From Methylobacterium sp. WL119 (lineage in GTDB: Bacteria > Pseudomonadota > Alphaproteobacteria > Rhizobiales > Beijerinckiaceae): DNA of 52,598 nt. The translations under genes were made by a program, and so were the position numbers. The stretch's first letter is position 1. Every line of letters starts with the position of its first letter. Positions 25,131 to 33,619 of this stretch are shown here, piece by piece. Below the pieces are notes generated by a model that ran no database searches, was not told where the DNA came from, and saw only the letters and a program-made list of their open reading frames with translations. The stretch covers positions 1-52,598 of the forward strand of contig NZ_VRUU01000026.1 in the NCBI RefSeq assembly GCF_008039875.1, in the 5' to 3' direction.

Positions 25131-25709
25131 TCAGCGCACGATCACCGTCGCGCCCACCGGCACGCGGTTGAACAGGTCGACCACGTCGATGTTGCGCATG
25201 CGGATGCAGCCGGACGACGCGGCCTGGCCAATCTTCTCCGGCTCGTTGGTGCCGTGGATGCGGTAGAGCGTGTCGCGGCCCTTGTCGGACAGGTAGAGCG
25301 CGCGGGCGCCGAGCGGGTTGCCCGGCCCGCCCTGCATCGGGTGGACGTGCGGCCAGCGCTTGATCATCTCGGCCGGCGGGTTCCAGGCCGGCCATTCCGC
25401 CTTGCGGTCGACCGTGGCGGTGCCCTTCCAGCCATAGGCCTCGTCGCCCACGGTGACGCCGTAGCGCATCGCCTTGCCGTCGGGCAGCACGAGGTAGAGC
25501 TGCCGCTCCATCGTCTCGATCACGATGGTGCCGGGCTGCTCCTTCGTCGGGTCGGTGACCTGGTAGCGGGCGAAGTGCGGGTCGAACTCGGCGTCCGGCA
25601 CCAGCGCCATGAAGGCGGTGTCCCGTGCCGACAGGGCCGGATCGGGCACCGCCTTGAAGTTGCAGCCCGAGAGCAGCACGGCACACGCGATGATCGGGGC
25701 GAAGCGCAT
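25131..25709 (-). CDS. L,D-transpeptidase (YkuD), lipoprotein
   Basis: A 192-residue exported protein. The N-terminus MRFAPIIACAVLLSGCNFK is a lipoprotein signal with lipobox LLSGC (Cys16). The YkuD catalytic domain follows, with IHGTNEP...IGQAASSGCIRMRN, which supplies the active-site His and the Cys of the SxGC(I)R motif. Such enzymes make 3-3 peptidoglycan crosslinks or attach proteins to peptidoglycan. These crosslinks are abundant in Rhizobiales. The ATG at 25709 is chosen because the signal peptide starts there; the open frame continues upstream without family character. Confidence 0.92.
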   Translation of the reverse strand: MRFAPIIACAVLLSGCNFKAVPDPALSARDTAFMALVPDAEFDPHFARYQVTDPTKEQPGTIVIETMERQLYLVLPDGKAMRYGVTVGDEAYGWKGTATVDRKAEWPAWNPPAEMIKRWPHVHPMQGGPGNPLGARALYLSDKGRDTLYRIHGTNEPEKIGQAASSGCIRMRNIDVVDLFNRVPVGATVIVR

Positions 25710-25896
25710 GGCGGGCCTCTCTCGAGTGGGCTTCCGCCGTTCGAACCAGGGTTGACGGAAACTGACCGAAGCATAGGCGGACGAGGCACTTCGGCGTAGC
25801 GTCCCGCGTTGCCCGCGGGCACAATGCCAAGCGCTGTTGCCGCTTTGCGACAGGTGCGTCCGCAGCGAGGCGGCGCGCACAGCCGGAGGGATGATC

Positions 25897-26823
25897 GTGA
25901 CGACCCTGTACGTGAGCCACCCGGCCGCCCTCGACCACGCCGTGCCCGAGGGGCATCCCGAGCGGCCCGACCGCATCCGCGCGATCGAGCGCGTCCTGGA
26001 GAACGAGCGCTTCTCCGGCCTCGTCCGCACCATGGCGCCGCAGGCCGAGGCCTCGGTCGCCACGCTCGCCCACCCCGCCGCCTATGTCGAGGCGATCGTC
26101 GCGGCCTCGCCCAAGGACGGGATGGTCGCGATCGATTCGGATACGCTGATGTCCCCGGGCAGCCTGGAGGCGACGCTTCGCGCCGTCGGCGGCGGCATCA
26201 TGGCGGTCGATGCGGTGATGGGGGGCGAATGCAGCAACGCCTTCGTCGCCATGCGCCCGCCCGGCCACCATGCCGAGCGCACCCGGGCGATGGGATTCTG
26301 CCTGTTCAACCACGCCGCCATCGCCGCGCGCCACGCCCGCGCCAAGGGTGCGACCCGCGTGGCGCTGGTCGATTGGGACGTGCACCACGGCAACGGCTCG
26401 CAGGACATCTTCTGGGACGATGCCAACGTGATGTACGCCTCGACCCACCAGATGCCGCTGTTTCCCGGCACCGGCGCGGCCTCCGAGCGCGGCGCGAAGG
26501 ACACCATCGTCAACGTGCCCCTGCGCCCGGGCGACGACGGCGCGGTCTTCCGCGAGGCGTTCGAGGCCGGCATCCTCGCCCGCCTCGACGCCTTCGCGCC
26601 CGACGTGATCATCCTGTCGGCCGGCTTCGACGCCCATCACCTCGATCCCCTGGCCAACCTGCGCCTGACCGAAGCCGATTTCGGCTGGGCCACGCGCATG
26701 CTGATGGAGGTCGCCGACCGGCACGCCGGCGGCCGCCTCGTCTCGATGCTGGAGGGCGGCTACAGCCTCGACGGCCTCGGACGCTCGGTGTCGGCGCATG
26801 TCGACGCGCTGATGGGGCGATAA
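25897..26823 (+). CDS. Histone deacetylase family protein (class II HDAC/acetoin-utilisation-like)
   Basis: A 308-residue zinc-dependent deacetylase fold. Landmarks in order are HPERPDRIRAIE, RPPGHHAERTRAMGFCLFNH (catalytic His pair), DWDVHHGNGSQDIFW (zinc-binding Asp and His), PLFPGTGAASERG, SAGFDAHHLDPLA (zinc-binding Asp) and LEGGYSLDGL (Tyr). Bacterial members deacetylate acetylpolyamines or proteins, and the natural substrate here is unknown. The GTG at 25897 lies 7 nt after GGAGG (25885-25889), whereas the in-frame ATG at 25891 is only 1 nt from it, so I prefer the GTG. All catalytic residues are present. Confidence 0.92.
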   Translation: MTTLYVSHPAALDHAVPEGHPERPDRIRAIERVLENERFSGLVRTMAPQAEASVATLAHPAAYVEAIVAASPKDGMVAIDSDTLMSPGSLEATLRAVGGGIMAVDAVMGGECSNAFVAMRPPGHHAERTRAMGFCLFNHAAIAARHARAKGATRVALVDWDVHHGNGSQDIFWDDANVMYASTHQMPLFPGTGAASERGAKDTIVNVPLRPGDDGAVFREAFEAGILARLDAFAPDVIILSAGFDAHHLDPLANLRLTEADFGWATRMLMEVADRHAGGRLVSMLEGGYSLDGLGRSVSAHVDALMGR

Positions 26824-26989
26824 GGGAGAGATCGGGTGCCCTTCCCTCCCCCGAGAGGGGGGGATCGTCGGGAAAGTGTAGCCAACGATCGTCATCGTCG
26901 GGTTTCAGGATAATTCGGCAATCGGAAACGGGATTATGTGGTAATGCCGCGCCCGGCGTCGGCCGGCATGGCGGCCGCTCGTCGATAGG
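26824..26989. terminator. GC-rich hairpin downstream of the deacetylase gene
   Basis: At 26848-26861 there is CCCCC-GAGA-GGGGG, extended by a T-G wobble and a C-G pair, inside CTTCCCTCCCCC...GGGGGGG. A sister hairpin with the same C-tract/GA/G-tract pattern lies at 33553-33577. It probably stops transcription of the deacetylase gene, although a U-tract is lacking. The rest of the region leads into the RND adaptor gene. Confidence 0.45.
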
Positions 26990-28108
26990 GTGGATCGGGT
27001 GCGGCAGAGGCGTGGCTACGGGCTGGTTTGGGCGGCGGCGATCGGGCTGGCCGGTGTGGCGCTCGTCGCGGCTTTCGCCGGCGACGACGTTCGGCAGGTC
27101 GCTTCACGGCTGACGAACCTTTTCGTGGCGCGCGATGCGGCCAGGTCCGCCCCCGCCCCCGCCAAGCCCACGCCATTCGCTGCCCCCCAGCGCACCGCGG
27201 TCGAGGGCGGACGCGTCGTCGTGGTGCTCACGCCCGAGGAACGCGCCCGGATCGGCCTCGAGACCGCACGGCGGCAGCCCGAATCGCACCCGATCGAGAT
27301 CCAGGCCTACGGCAGCGTCCTCGACCTCGCGCGGGTGACGGAGCTCACGAATTCCTACGCCGCCGCGACGGCGCAGCTGCAGACCGCGCAGGCGCGGGTC
27401 GAGGTCTCGCGCGCCGCGTTCCAGCGCGCCAAATCCCTCGGGCCCTACGCGACGCAGGTGCAGATCGAGACCACCGAGGGCACGTTCCAGACCGACCAGG
27501 CGGCGCTCGCCGCCGCGCAGTCGCAGGTGCGGACGCTCAGCGCCACCGCGCAGCAGGAATGGGGGCCGGTGATCGGCCGCGGCATCGTCGAGCGCTCGGT
27601 CCTCGTGACCCGGCTGATCGAGCGCGCCGACTTCCTGGTGCAGGTGACGCTGCCGCCCGGGGAGACGCTGAAGGGCCGGCCCGGCGCGGCCTTCGCGGAG
27701 GTGCCGCCGCAGAGCGAGCGCGTGGCGCTGCGCTTCGTCTCGGCCGCGACCCGCACCGACCAGCGCATCCAGGGCCTCAGCTCGTTCTACACGGTCTCCG
27801 GCGACAGCGGCCTCCTCCCCGGCATGAGCACGCTGGCCTTCATCACCTCGTCGCGGGCCGCCACCGGCGTGCTCGTGCCCGAGGAGGCGGTGGTGCACTG
27901 GCAGGGCGGGGCCTGGTTCTACCGCGCGGTCGGCGAGACCGGGTTCGCCCGCCACGCGCTCGGCGCCGACCCCGCGCTCTCGGGCGACGGCTTCGTCGTC
28001 GCGGATCTCGCCGGCGAGACCGAGATCGTGATGCGGGGCGCGCAGGCCCTGCTGTCGGAGGAGATGAAAGCCCAGGTGCAGGCCGCCGGCGGCGCGGACG
28101 ACGACTGA
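26990..28108 (+). CDS. RND efflux periplasmic adaptor (membrane fusion protein)
   Basis: A 372-residue MFP subunit. After a short cytoplasmic Arg-rich start, residues ~10-32 form an N-terminal membrane anchor or signal, with VVVVLTPEERARIGLETARRQ at the start of the adaptor. A helical hairpin rich in Ala/Gln (residues ~115-185, AAATAQLQTAQARVEVS) is followed by beta-barrel and membrane-proximal domains (VLVPEEAVVHWQGG). The initiation codon is GTG (26990). It links the inner-membrane pump encoded 4 bp downstream to an outer-membrane channel that is not encoded here. The family resembles adaptors of heavy-metal RND pumps. Confidence 0.85.
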   Translation: MDRVRQRRGYGLVWAAAIGLAGVALVAAFAGDDVRQVASRLTNLFVARDAARSAPAPAKPTPFAAPQRTAVEGGRVVVVLTPEERARIGLETARRQPESHPIEIQAYGSVLDLARVTELTNSYAAATAQLQTAQARVEVSRAAFQRAKSLGPYATQVQIETTEGTFQTDQAALAAAQSQVRTLSATAQQEWGPVIGRGIVERSVLVTRLIERADFLVQVTLPPGETLKGRPGAAFAEVPPQSERVALRFVSAATRTDQRIQGLSSFYTVSGDSGLLPGMSTLAFITSSRAATGVLVPEEAVVHWQGGAWFYRAVGETGFARHALGADPALSGDGFVVADLAGETEIVMRGAQALLSEEMKAQVQAAGGADDD

Positions 28109-28112
28109 GCCG

Positions 28113-31100
28113 ATGTCGTCCGATCAAAGCCCCGCCGCGCCCGATCCCGTCGGCCCGCAGGCCGCCCTGGTCGCCTTCGCGATCCGCTTCCCCGGCATCG
28201 TCGTGGCCTTGGCGCTGGCGTTGCTGGTCTACGGCACCGCCAGCCTCGGCCAGGCGAAATACGACGTCTTCCCCGAGTTCGCGCCGCCCTCGGTGGTGAT
28301 CCAGACCGAGGCGCCGGGGCTCAACCCGGAGCAGGTCGAGATCCTGGTGACCCAGACCGTCGAGGTCGCCGTCAACGGGCTTCCCGGCCTCGCCAGCCTG
28401 CGGTCGAGCTCGATCCAGGGCCTGTCGGTCATCACCGCCACCTTCACCGCCGGCAGCAGCATCTACCGGGTGCGCCAGCTCGTGACCGAGCGACTGGCGA
28501 GCCTCGCCGGGCGCCTGCCGCAGGGCGTGCTGCCGCCGGCGATGACCGCGCTGACCTCCTCGACCAGCACCGTGCTCCTGGTCGGGCTGACCTCGGAGAG
28601 CCGCTCCGCCCTCGACCTGCGCACGATCGCCGACTGGCGGGTGCGCCTGCGGCTGCTCGCGGTGCCCGGCATCGCCCAGGTCTCGGTCTACGGCGGCGCG
28701 GTGCGCGCCTTCCAGGTCGAGGTGCGGCCGCACGACCTGATCCGCTTCCGCCTCGGCCTGAACGACGTGCTCGTGGCCGCGCGCAAGGCCACCGGGGTGC
28801 GCGGCGCCGGCTTCGTCGACACCCCCAACCAGCGCATCGCCCTCCAGACGGAAGGCCAGTCGCTGACGCCGGAGGAGATCGCCCGCACGGTGCTCGTCAA
28901 CGAGGGCGGCGCGAGCGTGGTGCTCGGCGACGTCGCCACCGTGGTCGCCGCCCCCGAGCCGCCGATCGGCGCGGCGCTCGTCGACGGCCGGCCCGGCATC
29001 CTCCTGATGGTCGGTGCGCAGATCGGCGCCAACACCCTGGAGGCGACGCGCCGGGTCGAGGCGGCCCTCGACGAGCTTCGGCCCGGGCTGGCGCGCGACG
29101 GCATCGTGCTGCGCGGCGACCTCTTCCGCCCGGCGAACTTCATCGCCCAGGCCAACGGCAACGTGCTGCAGGCGCTGGCGCTCGGCGGCATCCTGGTCGT
29201 CGTGGTGCTGTTCGTGTTCCTGTTCGACTGGCGCACGGCCGTCATCAGCGCGGTGGCGATCCCGCTCTCGCTGCTCGCCGCCGTGCTGGTGCTCGGGGCG
29301 ATGGGCGAGAGCCTCAACACGATGACCCTCGGGGGGCTGGCCATCGCCATCGGCGAGGTGGTGGACGACGCGGTGATCGGCATCGAGAACGCGGTGCGGC
29401 GCCTGCGCGAGAACCGCCGCCTCGCCGTGCCGCTTCCGGTCGCGCAAGTGGTGCGCGACGCGATTATCGAGGTGCGGGGCGCGGTGGCCTACGCCACCTT
29501 CGCCGTGCTGCTGGTGTTCCTGCCGGTGCTGGCGCTCACCGGCGTCGCCGGGCGCCTGTTCGGCCCGCTGGCGCTCGCCTACATCCTGGCGGTGGTGGCC
29601 TCGCTCGCGGTGGCGCTCACGGTCACCCCGGCGCTCGCGATGGCGCTGGTCGCGCGCAAGGACCTGCCCGCGCGCGATCCCCCGGTGATGCGGATCGCGC
29701 GCGCCGCCTACGCGCGGATGCTTGGGGCCGTCGAGCGGCGCTTCGGCTGGGCGGCGACGGCGGCCGTCCTCCTCACCCTCGCCGGCGCGGCCGCCCTGCC
29801 CTTCTTCGGCGGCACCTTCCTGCCGGACCTCAAGGAGGGCCACCTGATCCTGCACATGGCGGCGGCGCCGGGCACCTCGCTGCAGGAATCGCTGCGGCTC
29901 GGCGCGCGCATGACCGCCGGCCTCAAGGCGGTGCCCGGCGTCCGCGCCGTGGCGCAGCAGGTCGGGCGGGCCGAGGCCGGCCAGGACACGGCCGGCACGC
30001 ATTACAGCGAGATCCACATCGACCTCGAGCCCGGCCTCAACGGCGCGGCGCAGGGGCGGAGCGAGGCCGGCATCCGCGCGCTGATGGCGGGCACGCCCGG
30101 CGCCGCGTTCTCGCTCAAGACCTTCCTCACCGAGCGCATCGAGGAGACGGTCTCGGGCTACACCGCACCGGTGGTGATCAACGTGTTCGGCGCCGACCTC
30201 GACCGGATCGAGGCGGCGGCCCGCGACGTCGCCCGCGAGCTCGCCGAGGTGCGGGGCGCCGCCGACGTGCAGCAGCAATCGCCCGCCGGCCTGCCACAGA
30301 TCACCGTGTCCTTACGCCGGAACGACTTGCGCCACTGGGGCCTCGACGCGATCGAGGTGCTGGAGATCGTCCGTACCGCCTACCAGGGTGACGTGGTCGG
30401 CCAGGCCTACGAGGGCAACGCCGTCTTCAACGTGATCGTCGTCCTCGACCGGGCGACCCGCGCGCACCTCACCCGCCTCGGCGACCTGCCGCTGCGGACC
30501 ACGAGCGGCAGCTACATCCGGCTGGCCCAGGTCGCCGACGTCTACGAGACGGCCGGGCGCTACCAGGTCCAGCACGCGGGCGCGCAGCGGGTGCAGGCGG
30601 TGACCGCCAACGTGACGGGGCGCGACGTGGCCTCCTTCGTCGAGGCGGCCAAGCGCAAGGTCGCCAAGGAGGTGACCCTTCCGCCCGGCGTCTACGTCGC
30701 CTTCGAGGGCGCCGCGGAGACGCAGGCGCGGGCGCGCGCCGACCTGCTGACCTATTCTGCGCTCGCCGGCCTCGGCATCGTGCTGCTGCTCGCGGTGGTC
30801 ACCGGGTCGGTGCGCAACCTCGTCCTGGTGCTGGTCAACCTGCCCTTCGCCTTCGTCGGCGGCGTGCTCGCCGTGGCGGCGACCGGCGCGGTGGTCTCGC
30901 TCGGCTCGATCGTCGGCTTCGTCACCCTGTTCGGGATCAGCTTGCGCAACGCGATCATGCTGATCGCCCATTACGAGCACATGGTCGCCCGCGAGGAGCG
31001 CAGCTGGGACGCCGCCACCGCCGCGGAGGGCGCCGGCGACCGGCTGGTGCCGATCCTGATGACCTCCCTCGTCACCGGCCTCGGCCTGCTGCCGCTGGCG

Positions 31101-31298
31101 CTCGGCGCCGGCGAGCCGGGGCGCGAGATCGAGGGGCCGATGGCGATCGTGATCCTGGGCGGGCTCGTCACCTCGACGGTGCTGAACCTCGCGATCCTGC
31201 CGGCCTTGGCGCTGCGCTACGGCCGGTTCGTCGCGGACTATCCCTCCAGCGGCTCGTCGCCGAGCATCTCGATCCCGAAGCCCGACAGGCCGACATAG
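28113..31298 (+). CDS. RND efflux permease, heavy-metal (CusA/CzcA-like) type
   Basis: A 1061-residue inner-membrane proton-driven pump with 12 membrane segments and two large periplasmic loops. The N-terminus FAIRFPGIVVALALALLVYG is the usual first helix. The TM4 signature reads AIGEVVDDAVIGIENAVRRLREN, containing the D and E of the heavy-metal RND (HME) motif but an Ala where CzcA has its first Asp, so it is between the CzcA and CusA patterns. The length is as expected. The export substrate (metal cation or small molecule) is not decidable. It follows the adaptor gene by 4 bp and overlaps the 3' end of ribB on the opposite strand by 61 bp. Confidence 0.9.
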   Translation: MSSDQSPAAPDPVGPQAALVAFAIRFPGIVVALALALLVYGTASLGQAKYDVFPEFAPPSVVIQTEAPGLNPEQVEILVTQTVEVAVNGLPGLASLRSSSIQGLSVITATFTAGSSIYRVRQLVTERLASLAGRLPQGVLPPAMTALTSSTSTVLLVGLTSESRSALDLRTIADWRVRLRLLAVPGIAQVSVYGGAVRAFQVEVRPHDLIRFRLGLNDVLVAARKATGVRGAGFVDTPNQRIALQTEGQSLTPEEIARTVLVNEGGASVVLGDVATVVAAPEPPIGAALVDGRPGILLMVGAQIGANTLEATRRVEAALDELRPGLARDGIVLRGDLFRPANFIAQANGNVLQALALGGILVVVVLFVFLFDWRTAVISAVAIPLSLLAAVLVLGAMGESLNTMTLGGLAIAIGEVVDDAVIGIENAVRRLRENRRLAVPLPVAQVVRDAIIEVRGAVAYATFAVLLVFLPVLALTGVAGRLFGPLALAYILAVVASLAVALTVTPALAMALVARKDLPARDPPVMRIARAAYARMLGAVERRFGWAATAAVLLTLAGAAALPFFGGTFLPDLKEGHLILHMAAAPGTSLQESLRLGARMTAGLKAVPGVRAVAQQVGRAEAGQDTAGTHYSEIHIDLEPGLNGAAQGRSEAGIRALMAGTPGAAFSLKTFLTERIEETVSGYTAPVVINVFGADLDRIEAAARDVARELAEVRGAADVQQQSPAGLPQITVSLRRNDLRHWGLDAIEVLEIVRTAYQGDVVGQAYEGNAVFNVIVVLDRATRAHLTRLGDLPLRTTSGSYIRLAQVADVYETAGRYQVQHAGAQRVQAVTANVTGRDVASFVEAAKRKVAKEVTLPPGVYVAFEGAAETQARARADLLTYSALAGLGIVLLLAVVTGSVRNLVLVLVNLPFAFVGGVLAVAATGAVVSLGSIVGFVTLFGISLRNAIMLIAHYEHMVAREERSWDAATAAEGAGDRLVPILMTSLVTGLGLLPLALGAGEPGREIEGPMAIVILGGLVTSTVLNLAILPALALRYGRFVADYPSSGSSPSISIPKPDRPT

Positions 31299-32314
31299 GC
31301 GCGGGCCGAGGTCGAGACGTTGCGGATCGAGACCACGCCGAGGTCGCGCAGGATCTGCGCGCCCAGGCCCACCTCGCGCCACTGGCGCACGCGCTGCGCC
31401 TCGGTGCCCTCGTCCGCGACGCGGTTCAGCGGAACCCCGGCGGTGCCGTCGCGCAGGTACACGAGGATGCCGCGGCCCTCCCGCGCGAACCGGCGCATCA
31501 CCGTCTCGATCTGGCGGCCGCCCTCGATCACGTCGGCGACGACGTCCGAGCGATGGAGCCGGACCAGCACGTTGCGGCCGTCGCCGATGTCGCCGTGGAC
31601 GAAGGCGAATTGCTGGATCGCCTCGAACGGCGTGGTGTAGGCGTAGCCCGTCATCGGGCCGAACTCGGTCTCGACCGGGAAGTGGCCGACGCGCTCGACC
31701 AGCTTGTCGCGCGCCTGGCGGTAGGCGATCAGGTCGGCCACCGAAACGCGGGCGAGGCTGTGCGTCTCGGCGAAGGCCGCGATCTGCGGCCCCTTCATCA
31801 CCGTGCCGTCGTCGTTGGCGAGCTCGCAGATCACGCCGACGGGCGGCAGGCCGGCGAGCTTGCACAGGTCGACCGCGGCTTCCGTATGGCCTGAGCGCAT
31901 CAGCACGCCGCCGTCCCGCGCGATCAGCGGGAAGACGTGCCCGGGGCGGACGAAGTCGTCGGCGCCCATGTTGCCGTTGGCGAGCGCCCGCACGGTGTTG
32001 CAGCGCTGCTCGGCCGAGATGCCGGTGGTCAGCCCGTGCTTCACGTCCACCGTGACGGTGAAGGCGGTGCCGAGCGGCGCGTCGTTCGAGGCGACCATCG
32101 GCGCGAGGTTGAGGCGGCGCGCCTCCGCGACCGTCACCGGCGCGCAGACGATGCCGCAGGTGTTGCGGACGATGAACGCCATCTTCTCCGGCGTGCAATG
32201 GATCGCGGCGACGACGAGGTCGCCCTCGTTCTCGCGATCGTCGTCGTCGGTGACGACGACGATCTCGCCGCGGGCGAAGGCTTCGATGGCGGAGGTGACG
32301 GAGGTGTGGGGCAC
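31238..32314 (-). CDS. ribB: 3,4-dihydroxy-2-butanone-4-phosphate synthase with degenerate GTP cyclohydrolase II domain
   Basis: A 358-residue RibBA-type protein of riboflavin synthesis. The N-terminal DHBPS domain is intact: DDDDRENEGD at residues 23-32, followed by HTEAAVDLCKLAGL and the Glu-rich active-site region. The C-terminal ~150 residues have the GCHII fold (FGPMTGYAYTTPFE, LVRLHRSDVVADVIEG) but lack the zinc-binding Cys residues and the R-C-D-C-G motif. This half is therefore not expected to hydrolyse GTP, a known pattern in many proteobacteria. It converts ribulose 5-phosphate to the four-carbon precursor. I see no FMN riboswitch in the 70-bp leader. Its 3' end overlaps the convergent RND gene by 61 bp. 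Confidence 0.93.
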   Translation of the reverse strand: MPHTSVTSAIEAFARGEIVVVTDDDDRENEGDLVVAAIHCTPEKMAFIVRNTCGIVCAPVTVAEARRLNLAPMVASNDAPLGTAFTVTVDVKHGLTTGISAEQRCNTVRALANGNMGADDFVRPGHVFPLIARDGGVLMRSGHTEAAVDLCKLAGLPPVGVICELANDDGTVMKGPQIAAFAETHSLARVSVADLIAYRQARDKLVERVGHFPVETEFGPMTGYAYTTPFEAIQQFAFVHGDIGDGRNVLVRLHRSDVVADVIEGGRQIETVMRRFAREGRGILVYLRDGTAGVPLNRVADEGTEAQRVRQWREVGLGAQILRDLGVVSIRNVSTSARAYVGLSGFGIEMLGDEPLEG

Positions 32315-32384
32315 GGTTCGGTACTCGAATGGGCTTTGCGTCCGGGGACGGTCGGGCGTCAGACGCCGACGTGAGGCGCCGAAG

Positions 32385-33479
32385 TCAGGTGCCGACCTGC
32401 CCCCGATGGCGGAGATGGTGGTCGGCGAGCACGCACGCCATCATCGCCTCGGCGACGGGGACGGCCCGGATGCCGACGCAGGGATCGTGGCGGCCCTTGG
32501 TGATCAGGTCGACGTCGCGGTTGTCGCCCGTGACCGTGCGCCGGGGTGTGAGGATCGACGAGGTCGGCTTCACGACAAACCGCACCACGATCGGCTGGCC
32601 GGTCGAGATGCCGCCGAGCACGCCGCCGGCATGGTTGGCCAGGAACGTCGGGCGCCCGTCGTTGCTCGCGCGCATCTCGTCGGCGTTGTCCTCGCCGCGA
32701 AGCGCCGCCGAGGCGAAGCCGTCGCCGATCTCGACGCCCTTGACCGCGTTGATGGACATCATCGCGGCGGCCAGCTCCGCGTCGAGCTTGCCGTAGATCG
32801 GCGCGCCGAGGCCGGGTGCCACGCCCTCGGCCACCACCTCGATCACCGCGCCGATCGACGAGCCGTCCTTGCGGATGCCGTCGAGGTAGTCCTCGTAGAA
32901 TTTCGCGGTCGCCGCGTCGGGGCAGAAGAACGGGTTGGCGCCGACCGCCTCCCAATCCCAGCTCGACCGGTCGATCGCGTGCGGACCCATCTGCACCAAA
33001 GCCGCGCGGATCGTGACGCCGGGAATTACCTTGCGCGCGATGGCGCCGGCCGCGACCCGCGCCGCGGTCTCGCGCGCCGACGAGCGCCCGCCCCCGCGAT
33101 AGTCGCGGATGCCGTACTTGGCGTCGTAGGCGTAGTCGGCATGGCCCGGGCGGTAGCTGTCACGGATCTCGGAATAGTCCTTCGAGCGCTGATCGGTGTT
33201 CTCGATCATCAGCGCGATCGGCGTGCCGGTGGTGAGCTGGCGGCCCCCGGTGCGGTCGTCGGCGAACACGCCCGACAGGATCTTCACCTGGTCCGGCTCG
33301 CGCCGCTGGGTGGTGAAGCGCGACTGTCCGGGCTTGCGCCGGTCGAGCTCGGCCTGGATCTCCTCGGCCTCCAGCGCCAGCCCGGGCGGGCACCCGTCGA
33401 CGACGCAGCCGAGGGCGACCCCGTGGCTCTCGCCGAAGGTGGTGACGCGGAACAGGTGGCCGAACGTGTTGTGGGACAT
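32385..33479 (-). CDS. aroC: Chorismate synthase
   Basis: A 364-residue chorismate synthase, the last step of the shikimate pathway, using reduced FMN. The signature GESHG is at residues 16-20, near [56 protein letters not shown] and [16 protein letters not shown] follow in the expected order, with full length. It lies upstream of ribB on the same strand, with a 70-bp gap that contains a small GGCGTC/GACGCC hairpin (32355-32367). Confidence 0.97.
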   Translation of the reverse strand: MSHNTFGHLFRVTTFGESHGVALGCVVDGCPPGLALEAEEIQAELDRRKPGQSRFTTQRREPDQVKILSGVFADDRTGGRQLTTGTPIALMIENTDQRSKDYSEIRDSYRPGHADYAYDAKYGIRDYRGGGRSSARETAARVAAGAIARKVIPGVTIRAALVQMGPHAIDRSSWDWEAVGANPFFCPDAATAKFYEDYLDGIRKDGSSIGAVIEVVAEGVAPGLGAPIYGKLDAELAAAMMSINAVKGVEIGDGFASAALRGEDNADEMRASNDGRPTFLANHAGGVLGGISTGQPIVVRFVVKPTSSILTPRRTVTGDNRDVDLITKGRHDPCVGIRAVPVAEAMMACVLADHHLRHRGQVGT

Positions 33480-33552
33480 CGTGCGCGTGCTCTAGCGCGC
33501 GGGCGGCGGAGGCACAAATCGGGGCCGCGTTGCGTCTGCGTCGGGTGGCCGC

Positions 33553-33577
33553 CTCCCTCCCCCGAAGGGGAAGGGAG
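33553..33577. terminator. Hairpin downstream of the catalase-like gene
   Basis: An 11-bp stem with one mismatch (CTCCCTCCCCC and GGGGAAGGGAG) closes a GAA triloop. It lies between aroC and the 3' end of the catalase-like gene, so it is positioned to stop transcription coming from the latter. The same C-tract/G-tract design occurs at 26848-26861, which suggests a recurrent element in this genome. Confidence 0.45.
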
Positions 33578-33619
33578 AGCGTTCGGCGCGACGCCGACTG
33601 GCGGCGCCCATGCGGGCGA

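Noticed and set aside
32315..32384. A possible FMN riboswitch upstream of ribB
   Set aside because: The leader is only 70 bp and lacks the conserved RFN helices; just a small GGCGTC/GACGCC hairpin is seen.
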